DNA of 64,000 nt from Planktosalinus sp963977065 (lineage in GTDB: Bacteria > Bacteroidota > Bacteroidia > Flavobacteriales > Flavobacteriaceae), in the NCBI GenBank assembly GCA_963977065.1, contig CAXBNF010000008.1, forward strand, positions 1-64,000. The letters run 5' to 3'. Shown here piece after piece: positions 39,861 to 49,237 of this stretch (within the stretch, counting starts at the first letter, position 1; the number at the start of each line of letters is the position of its first letter). The notes beneath the pieces were generated by a model. It did no database searches, was not told the DNA's origin, and worked only from the letters and a program-made list of their open reading frames with translations. Both the position numbers and the translations under genes were made by a program.

Positions 39861-42362
39861 ATGAAAAATGCCTCAAAATTTTATTTTTTCACTTTTCTAC
39901 TTTTCGTTTTTTCATTTGAAATTTATTCACAGGCAGACTATTTAGTTATGATAGATGAGGGCACCCACAAAGTTGAAGATGTCCAACAAAGTGCTGAAGC
40001 CTATTTTCTAGATAAACCTCAAGGCAGAGGTTCCGGATACAAGCAATACAAAAGATGGGAATATATGGCCCTTAGAATGATGGACGAGCAAGGGTATCTT
40101 AAATCATCAGATTTTTATATAAATGAATTAAATCAATTCAATGCAGAACTTAATTCCAATGCCAATAATCGGGCAGCTCTCAATGATAATTGGGAAGAAA
40201 TGGGACCTGTAAACTGGAATGCCACCTCAGGATGGAATCCAGGCGTTGGAAGAATCACTGCATTTTCGATTGATGAAACTGATGAAGATCACATAATTGT
40301 TGGAGCACAAACTGGTGGTGTTTGGAAATCTATAGATGGTGGTCAAAACTGGCAACCACTTTTAGATTTCTTTTCAAATTTGTCAGTTTATTCTACTGCA
40401 ATGCAGCCAGGAAATTCAGATGTTTATTTTTTTGGGTCCTCCAATGGAAGAATTTACAAGTCCCTTGATGCAGGTGCGACTTGGAATCAAATTGGAACCG
40501 CTGGAAATTCTGTAATCAATAAAATACTCATTCACCCTACAAACACCAGTTTGATGTTCGCCAGTTCTCAAAATGCTGGGATCTATCGTTCCACAGATGG
40601 AGGAGTTTCCTGGACTAGCATTATTTCAGACAATCGTGGATATGATATTGAGTTCAAGCCGGGCGATTTAAATACTGTTTATGCATCAGGAAATTCATTT
40701 CACAAGTCAACAGACGGCGGTGCAACTTTTACAACTATTACAGGTTTTGATGATACTGGTGCAAAAATGATTGGAGTTTCTGCAGATAATCCAAACATTG
40801 TATATGTACTTGAAGCAAACGGGTCTATTTTTAATGCTTTTTATGTTTCAACAAATAGTGGTGACACATTTACTAAATTAAACCACTCCGGAATCAATTA
40901 TTTTGGCTATAGTCTTACGGGTCAAGATAATTTGGGACAAGCTCCCCGAGATATGGATATAGATGTGAATCCAAATAATGCAAATGAAGTACACATTGCT
41001 GGTATTCATACCTGGAGGTCACTTAATGGTGGTGTTTCTTTTGTGCCAACATCTCATTGGATTCCGGGTACTGCTGCGGCAAATAATATTGGCTACAATC
41101 ACGCAGATGTTGATATAATACAATTTTACGGATCAACACTCTACACCGGCACAGACGGAGGTATTTTTAAAGCCACTAACACTACAAATCTCAACAATAA
41201 TTATTATACAGATATTACTGAAGGGCTTGGAATTCGTCAGTTTTACAAAATAGGTATTTCTCAAACAGACCCGGTTATAGTTTCTGGAGGCTCTCAAGAC
41301 AACGGAACTTCCTTTTATACTGTATCTGAAGGATGGAGAGATTGGTTGGGAGCTGATGGTATGGAAACCTTTATTGACAAAAGCAATCAAAACACTATGT
41401 ATGGAACAACCCAAGGGGGTCAATTATACAGGAGCACAACAGGAGGTTTGTCATACAATGGTCTTAATGAGCCCGGTCCCGGTCAAGGAAATTGGGTAAC
41501 TCCCTTTGAGCAAGATCCTATTGCAAACAATACTATTTATGTGGGGTATAATCAAGTTTTTAAATCAACCAATTCCGGCGGAAGCTGGACAGCAATATCA
41601 CAGGTTTTTGGTGGAAACCTAGATCACCTTAAAATAGCACCATCAGATAATAATGTAATGTATGCTTCAAGAGGGGCACAACTTTTTAAAACCTCTACAG
41701 GGGGTGGTACCTGGCAACAACTTTCAGGTTTTGGAGGTGTTGTAAATTCTATCGCTGTTCATCCCACAAACCCTGATTTAGTTGCACTAGCCACAACAAG
41801 TTCTCTAAAAGTATACATTTCTGATGACGGTGGTCAAACCTGGCAGGCTGTTTTTAGCGGACTTCCAAATTTTCAAGCATTGGCAGTTGTCTGGCAGGAT
41901 AACGGGCTTGACGGCCTTTATTTAGGAATGAATTATGGTATATATTATATTGACAACACCTTTACAGAATGGCAAGTATTCAATAACAACTTGCCAAATG
42001 TGATTATTAACGAGCTTGAAATAAACTATGCTGAGGATAAAATCTATGCAGCCACATATGGAAGAGGCCTTTGGGTTTCTCCTGTTTATGATGGAACATT
42101 GAGCCTTGAAAACAACAGCTTATTCAATTCATTTACAGTATATCCTGTTCCGGCTGAAAATATTCTTAATGTAAAATGGAATGAAAATTACAATTCAGAT
42201 TTAAGGTTGTTTGATAGTACAGGAAAATTAATCTATTTTGAAAAAGAAAAAGAATTAAACAATCCCTATCAAATTGATATTTCAAAATTTAGTTCCGGAA
42301 TTTATTATTTGAGAATTAATAATGAAAAAGGTGTTGCAACCAAAAAAATAATAATCAAGTAG
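39861..42362 (+). CDS. T9SS type A-sorted propeller protein (BNR/VPS10-like repeats)
   Basis: 833 residues. Signal peptide (about 1-25); from about residue 115 a long array of sialidase/BNR-like blades with repeated Asp-box variants (KSIDGGQNW, KSLDAGATW, RSTDGGVSW, KSTDGGATF, KSTNSGGSW, ISDDGGQTW); last ~75 residues (SFTVYPVPAENILNV, LRLFDSTGKL, SSGIYYLRI, KKIIIK) are the type A C-terminal sorting domain of the type IX secretion system. The protein is thus secreted or surface-bound. The propeller repeats resemble VPS10/BNR proteins that bind or cleave glycans or peptides, but I see no catalytic set. TATTTTTG at 39837-39844 is a possible -7 box. Confidence 0.87.
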   Translation: MKNASKFYFFTFLLFVFSFEIYSQADYLVMIDEGTHKVEDVQQSAEAYFLDKPQGRGSGYKQYKRWEYMALRMMDEQGYLKSSDFYINELNQFNAELNSNANNRAALNDNWEEMGPVNWNATSGWNPGVGRITAFSIDETDEDHIIVGAQTGGVWKSIDGGQNWQPLLDFFSNLSVYSTAMQPGNSDVYFFGSSNGRIYKSLDAGATWNQIGTAGNSVINKILIHPTNTSLMFASSQNAGIYRSTDGGVSWTSIISDNRGYDIEFKPGDLNTVYASGNSFHKSTDGGATFTTITGFDDTGAKMIGVSADNPNIVYVLEANGSIFNAFYVSTNSGDTFTKLNHSGINYFGYSLTGQDNLGQAPRDMDIDVNPNNANEVHIAGIHTWRSLNGGVSFVPTSHWIPGTAAANNIGYNHADVDIIQFYGSTLYTGTDGGIFKATNTTNLNNNYYTDITEGLGIRQFYKIGISQTDPVIVSGGSQDNGTSFYTVSEGWRDWLGADGMETFIDKSNQNTMYGTTQGGQLYRSTTGGLSYNGLNEPGPGQGNWVTPFEQDPIANNTIYVGYNQVFKSTNSGGSWTAISQVFGGNLDHLKIAPSDNNVMYASRGAQLFKTSTGGGTWQQLSGFGGVVNSIAVHPTNPDLVALATTSSLKVYISDDGGQTWQAVFSGLPNFQALAVVWQDNGLDGLYLGMNYGIYYIDNTFTEWQVFNNNLPNVIINELEINYAEDKIYAATYGRGLWVSPVYDGTLSLENNSLFNSFTVYPVPAENILNVKWNENYNSDLRLFDSTGKLIYFEKEKELNNPYQIDISKFSSGIYYLRINNEKGVATKKIIIK

Positions 42363-42372
42363 CTAATCGCGT

Positions 42373-42990
42373 ATGGACTTTTCTTCCAAATTGCTTGAAA
42401 ATGCTGTTCATGAAATAGCGCAGTTGCCGGGCATTGGAAAACGAACTGCATTGAGACTTGCACTACATTTACTCAGAGAACCATCAAGCAAAACCGAATC
42501 ACTTTCAAGGGCTTTGAATGTGATGCGTAGCGAAATAAAATTTTGTAAAAATTGCCATAATATTTCAGATATTGATCTTTGTGAAATTTGTAATAATACT
42601 TCACGCTCAAGCGAAATTGTTTGTGTTGTTGAAGATATCAGAGATGTATTGGCCATAGAAAATACCAGTCAATACAGAGGTCATTATCACGTTTTAGGTG
42701 GAAAAATTTCACCCATGGATGGCATTGGCCCAAATGATTTAACCATTCATTCACTCGTTGAAAAGGTCAAAAAAGGTACTGTTAAAGAAATCATTTTCGC
42801 CTTAAGCTCAACTATGGAAGGAGATACCACCAATTTTTACATCTTCAAGCAAATTGAACCTTTCAACATTGTGACCACAACCATAGCAAGAGGAATTGCA
42901 GTGGGTGATGAGTTGGAATATGCAGATGAGATTACCCTGGGAAGAAGTATCCTAAACCGAATACCATTTGAAAACTCCTTAAAAATTTAA
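42373..42990 (+). CDS. recR: Recombination protein RecR
   Basis: 205 residues, standard length. A helix-hairpin-helix (ELPGIGKRTA-like IAQLPGIGKRTALRLA, 15-30), a four-cysteine zinc finger (Cys58, 61, 70, 73) and a Toprim domain from about 82 (VCVVEDIRDV to TTIARGIAVGDELEYAD) are all present. RecR forms a clamp with RecO and loads RecA on gapped DNA. It begins 10 bases after the propeller protein stop and lies 25 bases before the GT2 gene. Confidence 0.96.
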   Translation: MDFSSKLLENAVHEIAQLPGIGKRTALRLALHLLREPSSKTESLSRALNVMRSEIKFCKNCHNISDIDLCEICNNTSRSSEIVCVVEDIRDVLAIENTSQYRGHYHVLGGKISPMDGIGPNDLTIHSLVEKVKKGTVKEIIFALSSTMEGDTTNFYIFKQIEPFNIVTTTIARGIAVGDELEYADEITLGRSILNRIPFENSLKI

Positions 42991-43015
42991 ACTGTTGATG
43001 ATTTAAAATGTCTGA

Positions 43016-44161
43016 ATGAAACTATCTGTCATTATTCTCAATTACAATGTGTCTTATTTTTTAAGGCAATGCATTCTTAGTGTTCAGGAAGCACTGGCGG
43101 GAATCGAGGCAGAAATAATTGTCATTGACAACAACTCTCAAGACGATAGTTGTGAAATGGTCAAAACATATTTTCCCAACATTAAATTTATTGAAAATAA
43201 AGAAAATATTGGATTTAGTAAAGCAAACAATCAGGGAGTAGCAATAGCAAAAGGGGAATATGTTTGTATCTTAAATCCCGATACCGCTGTTGCGAAAGAA
43301 ACTTTTAAAAATGTATTGAATTTTGCCGAAACCAAATCAAATCTAGGCGCTCTAGGTGTTAGACTCATTGATGGTACCGGGAACTTTCTTCCAGAAAGCA
43401 AACGTAACATACCCACCCCAAAGGTGGCGTTTCATAAAATATTTGGATTCAAATCAAAAGAACAAAGCTACTATGCGACTCACCTGGCTGAAGATGAAAC
43501 TGGAGAAGTAGATGTACTAGTTGGAGCTTTTATGCTTTTAAAAACAAATGTTTATAAAGAAGTTAACGGATTTGACGAAGACTATTTTATGTATGGGGAA
43601 GATATTGATTTGTCATACAAATTGTTAAAAGTAAATTATAAAAATTATTATTTAGGAACTGAGACGGTGCTCCATTACAAAGGTGAAAGTACTACAAAAG
43701 ATGCAGCTTATTTGAAACGGTTTTATGGAGCAATGCATCTCTTTTATAAAAAACACTTTAAATCCAATAGCCTTTTTAAAACCTTGGTTTTTATGGGAGT
43801 TTCGGTAGCTAGATTTTTAAGTATATTTAGAATGAATAGACCTCAAAACAGACCTCATACTATTGAGAATTATTTTTTGTTGAGTGACAATATAAGTTTT
43901 CTTAGAAAATTAAGTGATGCAACACAAATAGAATTTAAATCACTATCAAAAAGTGCCGCATCAGATGATAAATACTTTAATTCTCACTTTGTTTTTGATG
44001 CCAATTATATTTCCTATGAAAAAATCTTCAAAATAATGGAAAATCACAAAAACAAAGAAAATTTCTTCAGGATACGGCCGGTAAACACAGATTATGTTGT
44101 TGGAAGCGACAGCAGCCATAGTAAAGGAGAAGTTTTTGACTTTTCAAAGGAACATTTCTAG
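43016..44161 (+). CDS. Glycosyltransferase family 2 (rhamnosyltransferase-like)
   Basis: 381 residues. SVIILNYNVSYFLRQCI and EIIVIDNNSQDDS bind the nucleotide sugar; CILNPDTAV carries the Asp-x-Asp-equivalent; VGAFMLLKTNVYKEVNGFDEDYFMYGEDIDLSYKL, seen as GAFML and GFDEDYFMYGEDIDL, is the acceptor/catalytic block of WbbL-like enzymes. A C-terminal extension of about 120 residues is unassigned. This gene is outside the main glycan loci and in many Flavobacteriia stands near recR and the E2 gene, so a housekeeping envelope role is plausible. Confidence 0.87.
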   Translation: MKLSVIILNYNVSYFLRQCILSVQEALAGIEAEIIVIDNNSQDDSCEMVKTYFPNIKFIENKENIGFSKANNQGVAIAKGEYVCILNPDTAVAKETFKNVLNFAETKSNLGALGVRLIDGTGNFLPESKRNIPTPKVAFHKIFGFKSKEQSYYATHLAEDETGEVDVLVGAFMLLKTNVYKEVNGFDEDYFMYGEDIDLSYKLLKVNYKNYYLGTETVLHYKGESTTKDAAYLKRFYGAMHLFYKKHFKSNSLFKTLVFMGVSVARFLSIFRMNRPQNRPHTIENYFLLSDNISFLRKLSDATQIEFKSLSKSAASDDKYFNSHFVFDANYISYEKIFKIMENHKNKENFFRIRPVNTDYVVGSDSSHSKGEVFDFSKEHF

Positions 44162-44203
44162 CGCTGTTTAATCCATCAAATCAGAATAAATCCTAAAAAC
44201 TTC

Positions 44204-44232
44204 TTTGAAGGATAAAAAAATAATTAATTTTG
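44204..44232 (+). promoter_or_regulatory. Promoter of the E2 acyltransferase gene
   Basis: TTTG (44204-44207) and TAATTTTG (44225-44232) with a 17-base spacer match the -33/-7 promoter of Bacteroidota. The box lies 36 bases before the ATG at 44268 and supports that start. Confidence 0.65.
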
Positions 44233-44267
44233 CAGTCGCACAATCAAAAGGACTTTCTTTAAATACT

Positions 44268-45581
44268 ATGGCAAAATTTGAATTAAAACTTCCCAAGATG
44301 GGAGAAAGCGTCGCAGAAGCAACTATTACAAACTGGCTTAAAAATGTGGGTGACACCATTGAAGTTGATGAAGCAGTCCTTGAAATAGCAACAGACAAAG
44401 TAGATTCTGAAGTGCCCAGTGAAGTAAATGGAGTTTTAACTGAAATTCTTTTTCAAGTTGATGATGTCGTTCAGGTGGGGCAAACTATTGCTGTGATTGA
44501 AACCTCTGGTGAAGGTTCAGAAACCCCTGCCGGAAAAACTGAAGAAACCCCCATAGAAACTCCAGCACCAGAAGTTGTAACTGCCATTGAAGAAAGCCTT
44601 AGCAAAGCAATAGAAACAACACAAAGTTCTATAGAAAACACTTCAGAGCGATTTTATTCACCTTTGGTAAAAAGTATCGCCAAACAGGAAAATATCTCCC
44701 AATCTGAATTAGATGCCATTCCCGGGACAGGTAAAGAGGGAAGAGTTACAAAAAATGATATACTCGGTTACCTTGAAAACAAGGGTGTTCAGCCTCAAGC
44801 ACAGCAAAAGCAAACGCAACCTTCAGTGTCTCAGCAACCCGTTCAGAAAGCAGCACCTGTTTCTGTTAATGGAGGAGATGAAATCCTAGAAATGACCCGA
44901 ATGGGTAAAATCATCGCTCATCATATGGTTGAGAGTATTCAGACTTCTGCACATGTTCAGTCATTTATTGAAGTAGATGTTACAAATATCTGGAACTGGC
45001 GAAATAAAATGAAAAATGAGTTTGCGAAGCGAGAAGGTGAAAACCTTACGTTTACTCCCATTTTTATGGAAGCAGTTGCAAAAGCCATCAAAGACTTTCC
45101 AATGATTAATATCTCTGTTTCCGGAGATAAGCTTATCAAACGAAAAAATATCAATTTGGGAATGGCCGCTGCACTTGCAGATGGGAACCTCATTGTTCCG
45201 GTTATAAAAAATGCAGACCAGCTTAACCTTCTCGGAATGGCAAAAGCGGTTAATGACCTTGCTGAAAGAGCCAGAACCGGAAAACTAAAACCAGACGACA
45301 CTCAAGGTGGAACATATACAGTAACAAATGTGGGAACTTTTGGTAGTATTATGGGAACACCCATTATCAACCAGCCACAGGTAGCTATATTGGCTTTAGG
45401 AGCTATTAGAAAAGTGCCTGCGGTTATTGAAACGCCCGAAGGAGACTTCATTGGGATAAGACACAAAATGTTCCTGTCTCACTCTTATGACCACAGGGTG
45501 GTAAATGGAGCATTAGGCGGTCAATTTGTAAAACGCGTCGCAGAATATCTGGAAGGTTTTGATGTAAGCCGGGGAATTTAA
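44268..45581 (+). CDS. 2-oxo acid dehydrogenase E2 component (dihydrolipoamide acyltransferase)
   Basis: 437 residues from ATG 44268; a longer frame from TTG 44205 starts in the promoter and is rejected. Lipoyl domain 1-77 with the lipoylated Lys44 (EIATDKVDSE); flexible Pro/Glu/Thr linker; peripheral-subunit binding domain about 125-165 (YSPLVKSIAKQENIS, TGKEGRVTKNDIL); flexible Gln/Pro linker; catalytic domain to the end. The active-site motif reads DHRVVNGA, with Asn where most E2 proteins have Asp (HxxxDG). It transfers acyl groups to CoA within a pyruvate or branched-chain 2-oxoacid dehydrogenase complex; which one is not decided by sequence. Its stop overlaps the convergent BLUF gene stop. 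Confidence 0.9.
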   Translation: MAKFELKLPKMGESVAEATITNWLKNVGDTIEVDEAVLEIATDKVDSEVPSEVNGVLTEILFQVDDVVQVGQTIAVIETSGEGSETPAGKTEETPIETPAPEVVTAIEESLSKAIETTQSSIENTSERFYSPLVKSIAKQENISQSELDAIPGTGKEGRVTKNDILGYLENKGVQPQAQQKQTQPSVSQQPVQKAAPVSVNGGDEILEMTRMGKIIAHHMVESIQTSAHVQSFIEVDVTNIWNWRNKMKNEFAKREGENLTFTPIFMEAVAKAIKDFPMINISVSGDKLIKRKNINLGMAAALADGNLIVPVIKNADQLNLLGMAKAVNDLAERARTGKLKPDDTQGGTYTVTNVGTFGSIMGTPIINQPQVAILALGAIRKVPAVIETPEGDFIGIRHKMFLSHSYDHRVVNGALGGQFVKRVAEYLEGFDVSRGI

Positions 45582-46003
45582 ATATGTAAATTATTCACAA
45601 ACGATTTAATTAATAAAAGACCCGGATGCTCGGTGTTTGGGTCTTTTCCTTTAAATAAGTCCTCTTTTTTGAAGTCTTTTTGACCAAGTATTTTTGCTGT
45701 TTCCGGTTGCGTCAATTTTTTGAATGCCATCGACCAGTCTTCAAACTCTCTTTTACTCGAAACACCATCAATCAATAAAATAACATCCTGATGTCTTTTG
45801 TCTTTTGAGATGATATCAAATAAAGGGTCAATGTTTTCTTTTGGACCCTCTAAAAACTGAACAAAAGTACCATCAAAATAAATCAACATTCCTGTGATTT
45901 CATTTCTCATATTTTTGGTTCTGCAAGTAACCAAAAGGGTAGAAATATCTTCATCTTTTAAAATGTAAGACTGACGGCTCACGTATGCAATATATTTAAT
46001 CAA
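45578..46003 (-). CDS. Short BLUF-domain blue-light photoreceptor
   Basis: 141 residues. The BLUF key residues are all present at correct spacing compared with AppA: Tyr7 (AppA Tyr21), Asn31 (Asn45), Gln49 in FVQFLEG (Gln63), Trp90 and Met92 in DWSMAF (Trp104, Met106). The protein should bind FAD and change conformation in blue light. After the ~95-residue domain comes only a ~45-residue tail with no recognised output domain, so signalling must go through a partner. The start is a TTG at 46003: there is no in-frame ATG before residue 32, and a later start would remove Tyr7. Confidence 0.88.
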   Translation of the reverse strand: MIKYIAYVSRQSYILKDEDISTLLVTCRTKNMRNEITGMLIYFDGTFVQFLEGPKENIDPLFDIISKDKRHQDVILLIDGVSSKREFEDWSMAFKKLTQPETAKILGQKDFKKEDLFKGKDPNTEHPGLLLIKSFVNNLHI

Positions 46004-46131
46004 GTTAGTTAGGTTTAAGTTCTAAAATTAACAAATAAAATTCATTTTACACAACAATTAGTATCATCCTTCAATTTGGGTAATTTATAATCTTTTTTGA
46101 AAATAGGGTTAACCATATCAATGATTAATAG

Positions 46132-46139
46132 TAATTTTG
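46132..46139 (+). promoter_or_regulatory. Possible -7 box for the exonuclease gene
   Basis: TAATTTTG (46132-46139) matches TAnnTTTG 22 bases before the ATG at 46162; the nearest upstream TTTG (46096-46099) is too far away, so the promoter is only half supported. Confidence 0.4.
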
Positions 46140-46161
46140 CCGGTGAAACAAAAGAATTAAA

Positions 46162-46938
46162 ATGGAATTAAACCTTGACAAGCCCCTTTGCTTTTTTGAT
46201 CTTGAAACCACAGGTACCAATATTGCCAGCGACAGGATAGTCGAAATATCTATCCTTAAGGTTTTTCCAAACGGAAACAAAGAAAGTCATACATGGAAAG
46301 TTAATCCAGAAATGCCCATACCACCAGTTGTTTCAGCTATCCATGGAATTACTGACGAAATGGTTGCTAATGAACCCACCTTTAATGAACTCGCACCAAA
46401 AGTGTATGCACTCATAAAAGATTCAGACCTTGGTGGATTTAATTCAAATCGTTTTGATATCCCTTTGCTTGCAGAAGAAATGCTTAGAGCCGGTGTTGAT
46501 TTTGATATGAAAAACACGCTCTCTGTTGATGTACAAACCATTTTTCATAAGAAAGAAAAACGCACATTAGAAGCAGCTTATAAATTTTATTGTGACCAAG
46601 ATCTAACAAACGCCCATAGCGCAGAGGCAGATACTAACGCGACTTATGAAGTGCTCAAAGCCCAAATTGCCAGGTATGAAGATCTTGAAAACAACACCAA
46701 ATTTTTAGCTCAATTCAGTTCACATAAGCAATTTGCAGATTTTGCAGGTTTTATAGGTTATGACAAAAATGGAGTTGAGGTTTTTGCTTTCGGAAAACAC
46801 AGGGGAAGCAAAGTGGAAGAAATTTTAGAAAAAGAACCGGGGTATTTTGGATGGTTGCTCAACGCAGATTTTCCATTGTACACAAAAAAAATATTGACCA
46901 GCATTAAATTGAGAAAACTAAATAACAAGCTTGATTAA
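46162..46938 (+). CDS. DnaQ-like 3'-5' exonuclease (DEDDh) with C-terminal DUF3820-type segment
   Basis: 258 residues. DEDDh active-site motifs: FFDLETTGT (Exo I, Asp13/Glu15), GFNSNRFDIPLL (Exo II) and NAHSAEADTNAT (Exo III with His and Asp). HGITDEMV is also typical. After about residue 180 a short domain FGKHRGSKVEEIL resembles the DUF3820 type region found after such exonucleases. It removes 3' nucleotides from DNA or RNA; a Pol III epsilon or RNase T-like repair role cannot be separated here. FAH-family hydrolase follows after 15 bases. Confidence 0.88.
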   Translation: MELNLDKPLCFFDLETTGTNIASDRIVEISILKVFPNGNKESHTWKVNPEMPIPPVVSAIHGITDEMVANEPTFNELAPKVYALIKDSDLGGFNSNRFDIPLLAEEMLRAGVDFDMKNTLSVDVQTIFHKKEKRTLEAAYKFYCDQDLTNAHSAEADTNATYEVLKAQIARYEDLENNTKFLAQFSSHKQFADFAGFIGYDKNGVEVFAFGKHRGSKVEEILEKEPGYFGWLLNADFPLYTKKILTSIKLRKLNNKLD

Positions 46939-46953
46939 TTCTAAGATTAGAAG

Positions 46954-47565
46954 ATGAAACTTATTTGCATAGGAAGAAATTATACAGAACACATTGAGGA
47001 ATTAAAAAATGAAAGGCCCATAGACCCTGTAATTTTTTTAAAACCAGATACTGCCATTCTGCTTAAAAAACAACCTTTTTTTATACCCGATTTTTCTGAA
47101 GAGGTACATCACGAAGTGGAAGTTTTAGTTAAAATAAAAAAGGTGGGAAAACACATCGAAGAAAAATTTGCACATACTTATTATGATGAAATAGGGTTGG
47201 GCATCGATTTTACCGCTAGGGATTTACAATCAAAACTTAAAGAAAAAGGGCTCCCCTGGGAAAAAGCAAAAGCATTTGATGGTGCGGCTTTAGTTGGAGA
47301 TTTTGTATCAAAAACTGAATTTTCAAATCTGAATAATATAAATTTCCATCTTGAAAATAATGGAAAAACGGTTCAAAAAGGCAATACTTCACTAATGCTA
47401 TGGAAAATTGACGCGTTAATCGAATATATTTCGAAATATTTTACATTAAAGATTGGAGATATTATCTTTACAGGTACTCCAGCCGGTGTGTCAAAAGTAA
47501 ACCCCAACGATCAACTTGAAGGGTATTTAGAAAACAAAAAAGTCTTTTCAGTAAAAATAAAATAG
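46954..47565 (+). CDS. Fumarylacetoacetate hydrolase family protein
   Basis: 203 residues, the short FAH-fold form. KLICIGRNYTEH, PVIFLKPDTAI, HHEVEVLVKI (metal-binding glutamates) and IGLGIDFTARDLQ are conserved family blocks, as is IIFTGTPAGVSKV near the end. Short family members include acylpyruvases and oxaloacetate tautomerases acting on C-C bonds of small oxo-acids. The specific substrate is not evident. It probably shares a transcript with the flanking exonuclease and Hpt genes. Confidence 0.9.
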   Translation: MKLICIGRNYTEHIEELKNERPIDPVIFLKPDTAILLKKQPFFIPDFSEEVHHEVEVLVKIKKVGKHIEEKFAHTYYDEIGLGIDFTARDLQSKLKEKGLPWEKAKAFDGAALVGDFVSKTEFSNLNNINFHLENNGKTVQKGNTSLMLWKIDALIEYISKYFTLKIGDIIFTGTPAGVSKVNPNDQLEGYLENKKVFSVKIK

Positions 47566-47571
47566 AGAAAA

Positions 47572-47913
47572 ATGAGCAAAACATATTCCTTAGACAGTCT
47601 TCAGGAAATTGCCGGTGGCGATGAAGAATTTATGGCTGTTATCGCCAAAACATTTCTCGATGAAATTCCGCCAGACCTTGAAGCGTTAATTCAAGCCGTT
47701 GACAACAACAACAAAGCACTCGCTTATCAGTTTGCTCATAAAATGAAACCCAATCTGGAAATGCTGGGACTCAACCTCACAAAAGATGTCACGGCAATTG
47801 AGTCATGGTCAAACACTTCAAAAAACAAAGCAGCTGTTGACTCTCAAGTCCAAAAAATAAATACGATTTTAAAACAAGTATTTAAAGAACTCAAAGCAGA
47901 TTTTAACCTGTAA
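47572..47913 (+). CDS. Hpt (histidine phosphotransfer) domain protein
   Basis: 113 residues, a single four-helix Hpt domain. The phosphorylated histidine lies in YQFAHKMKPNLEMLGL, preceded by LDEIPPDLEAL. Such proteins relay phosphate between hybrid kinase receiver domains and response regulators; no kinase or regulator is encoded nearby. The motif has Met-Lys-Pro where many Hpt proteins have Leu-Lys-Gly/Ser, as is common in Bacteroidota. Its stop codon overlaps the cinA start (TAATG). Confidence 0.85.
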   Translation: MSKTYSLDSLQEIAGGDEEFMAVIAKTFLDEIPPDLEALIQAVDNNNKALAYQFAHKMKPNLEMLGLNLTKDVTAIESWSNTSKNKAAVDSQVQKINTILKQVFKELKADFNL

Positions 47914-49160
47914 TGCTTGCAGAAATAATTACCATAGGTGATGAAATTCTCATTGGTCAAATTGTGGACACAAATTCGGCTTATATAGCTGCTGAGCTTA
48001 ATAAAATTGGAGTTCAAGTTGTTCAGATAACTTCCGTTCAGGATGAAAAAAATCATATTCTAGAGAGCCTGTCAAATGCTGAAAAAAGAGCAGATATTGT
48101 TTTATTAACCGGTGGATTAGGACCCACAAAAGACGACATTACTAAACGCACACTTTGTGATTATTTTGAGGATCATCTCGTTTTAAACGAAAAAGCACTT
48201 CACAACATTTATGAACTATTTGAAAAGCACCTTAATCGCACGCCAAATCATCAAAACCTCTTACAGGCTCATTTGCCATCAAAAGCCATTGCGTTAGAAA
48301 ATAAGTTTGGCACAGCATCCGGTATGTGGATTGAAAGAAACAATACAGTTTTTATCTCAATGCCCGGTGTGCCCTATGAAATGAAAGGGTTGATGCAAAA
48401 CGAAATTCTACCCGGGCTCCAAAAAAAGTTTAAAAGACCCATCATTGTTCACAAAACTATTCTTACAACAGGAATGGGTGAGAGCGCTATCGCAGAGATC
48501 ATTGAAGATTTTGAAAATAAGCTTCCTCACGATATCAAACTTGCTTATTTACCCTCACTTGGCAGAGTGAGATTGCGTTTGTCAACAAAAGGCATCAATG
48601 AAGCAGCACTTCACGCAGCGATTGATAGTCACGTGAACCAACTTCAAGGTCTCATAGGAGATATTATTATTGGTTATGATGAAGAAACCTCTATTGAAGA
48701 AGTGGTGGCAAAATTACTCATAAAAAATAATCAGACTTTGAGTCTTGCAGAAAGTTGTACCGGTGGTCAAATGGCTCGAAAAATAACAAAAATGAGCGGT
48801 GCTTCAAACTATTTTGCCGGAGGCTTTGTGACCTATGCAACCCAAAGTAAAACAAATATACTGGGAGTGCCTAAAGAAATTATTGATACATATACTGTTG
48901 TTAGCGCTGAGGTTGCTGAAGCCATGGCAAAAGGGGCAAAGGAACGCTATGGAACAGATTATGCTGTGTCAACAACTGGCATAGCCGGACCCACAAAAGG
49001 AGATGCCAATGAAGATGTGGGAACTGTTTTTATTGGCATCGCAACACCCACAGGAGTCCATTCAGAAAAGTTTAATTTTGGAAAAGACAGACAAAGAGTC
49101 ATCACAAATGCATCAAATAAAGGCTTTGAGCTTCTGAGGAAAGAAATTTTAAAAAACTAA
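47913..49160 (+). CDS. cinA: CinA family protein (NMN deamidase / ADP-ribose pyrophosphatase)
   Basis: 415 residues with both usual parts. N-terminal MoaB-like domain (1 to about 170): EIITIGDEILIGQIVDTNS, LTGGLGPTKDDITK and SMPGVPYEMKGLM. C-terminal PncC domain (about 255-415): LAESCTGGQMARKI, GGFVTYATQSK, STTGIAGP and DVGTVFIGI. In many bacteria CinA deamidates nicotinamide mononucleotide for NAD recycling. The ATG shares one base with the Hpt stop, so translation is coupled. Confidence 0.95.
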   Translation: MLAEIITIGDEILIGQIVDTNSAYIAAELNKIGVQVVQITSVQDEKNHILESLSNAEKRADIVLLTGGLGPTKDDITKRTLCDYFEDHLVLNEKALHNIYELFEKHLNRTPNHQNLLQAHLPSKAIALENKFGTASGMWIERNNTVFISMPGVPYEMKGLMQNEILPGLQKKFKRPIIVHKTILTTGMGESAIAEIIEDFENKLPHDIKLAYLPSLGRVRLRLSTKGINEAALHAAIDSHVNQLQGLIGDIIIGYDEETSIEEVVAKLLIKNNQTLSLAESCTGGQMARKITKMSGASNYFAGGFVTYATQSKTNILGVPKEIIDTYTVVSAEVAEAMAKGAKERYGTDYAVSTTGIAGPTKGDANEDVGTVFIGIATPTGVHSEKFNFGKDRQRVITNASNKGFELLRKEILKN

Positions 49161-49166
49161 GATGGT

Positions 49167-49201
49167 TTTGTTGTGCAGCACATAAAAATGTATTAAATTT
49201 G
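49167..49201 (+). promoter_or_regulatory. Promoter of the rpmB-rpmG-DUF4295 operon
   Basis: TAAATTTG (49194-49201) is a -7 TAnnTTTG box; TTTG (49167-49170) or TTG (49171-49173) lies 20-23 bases before it. The rpmB ATG follows 36 bases downstream. Confidence 0.65.
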
Positions 49202-49237
49202 CAGCCTGTTTTAAAATAACGAATAAAGATTATAGAA

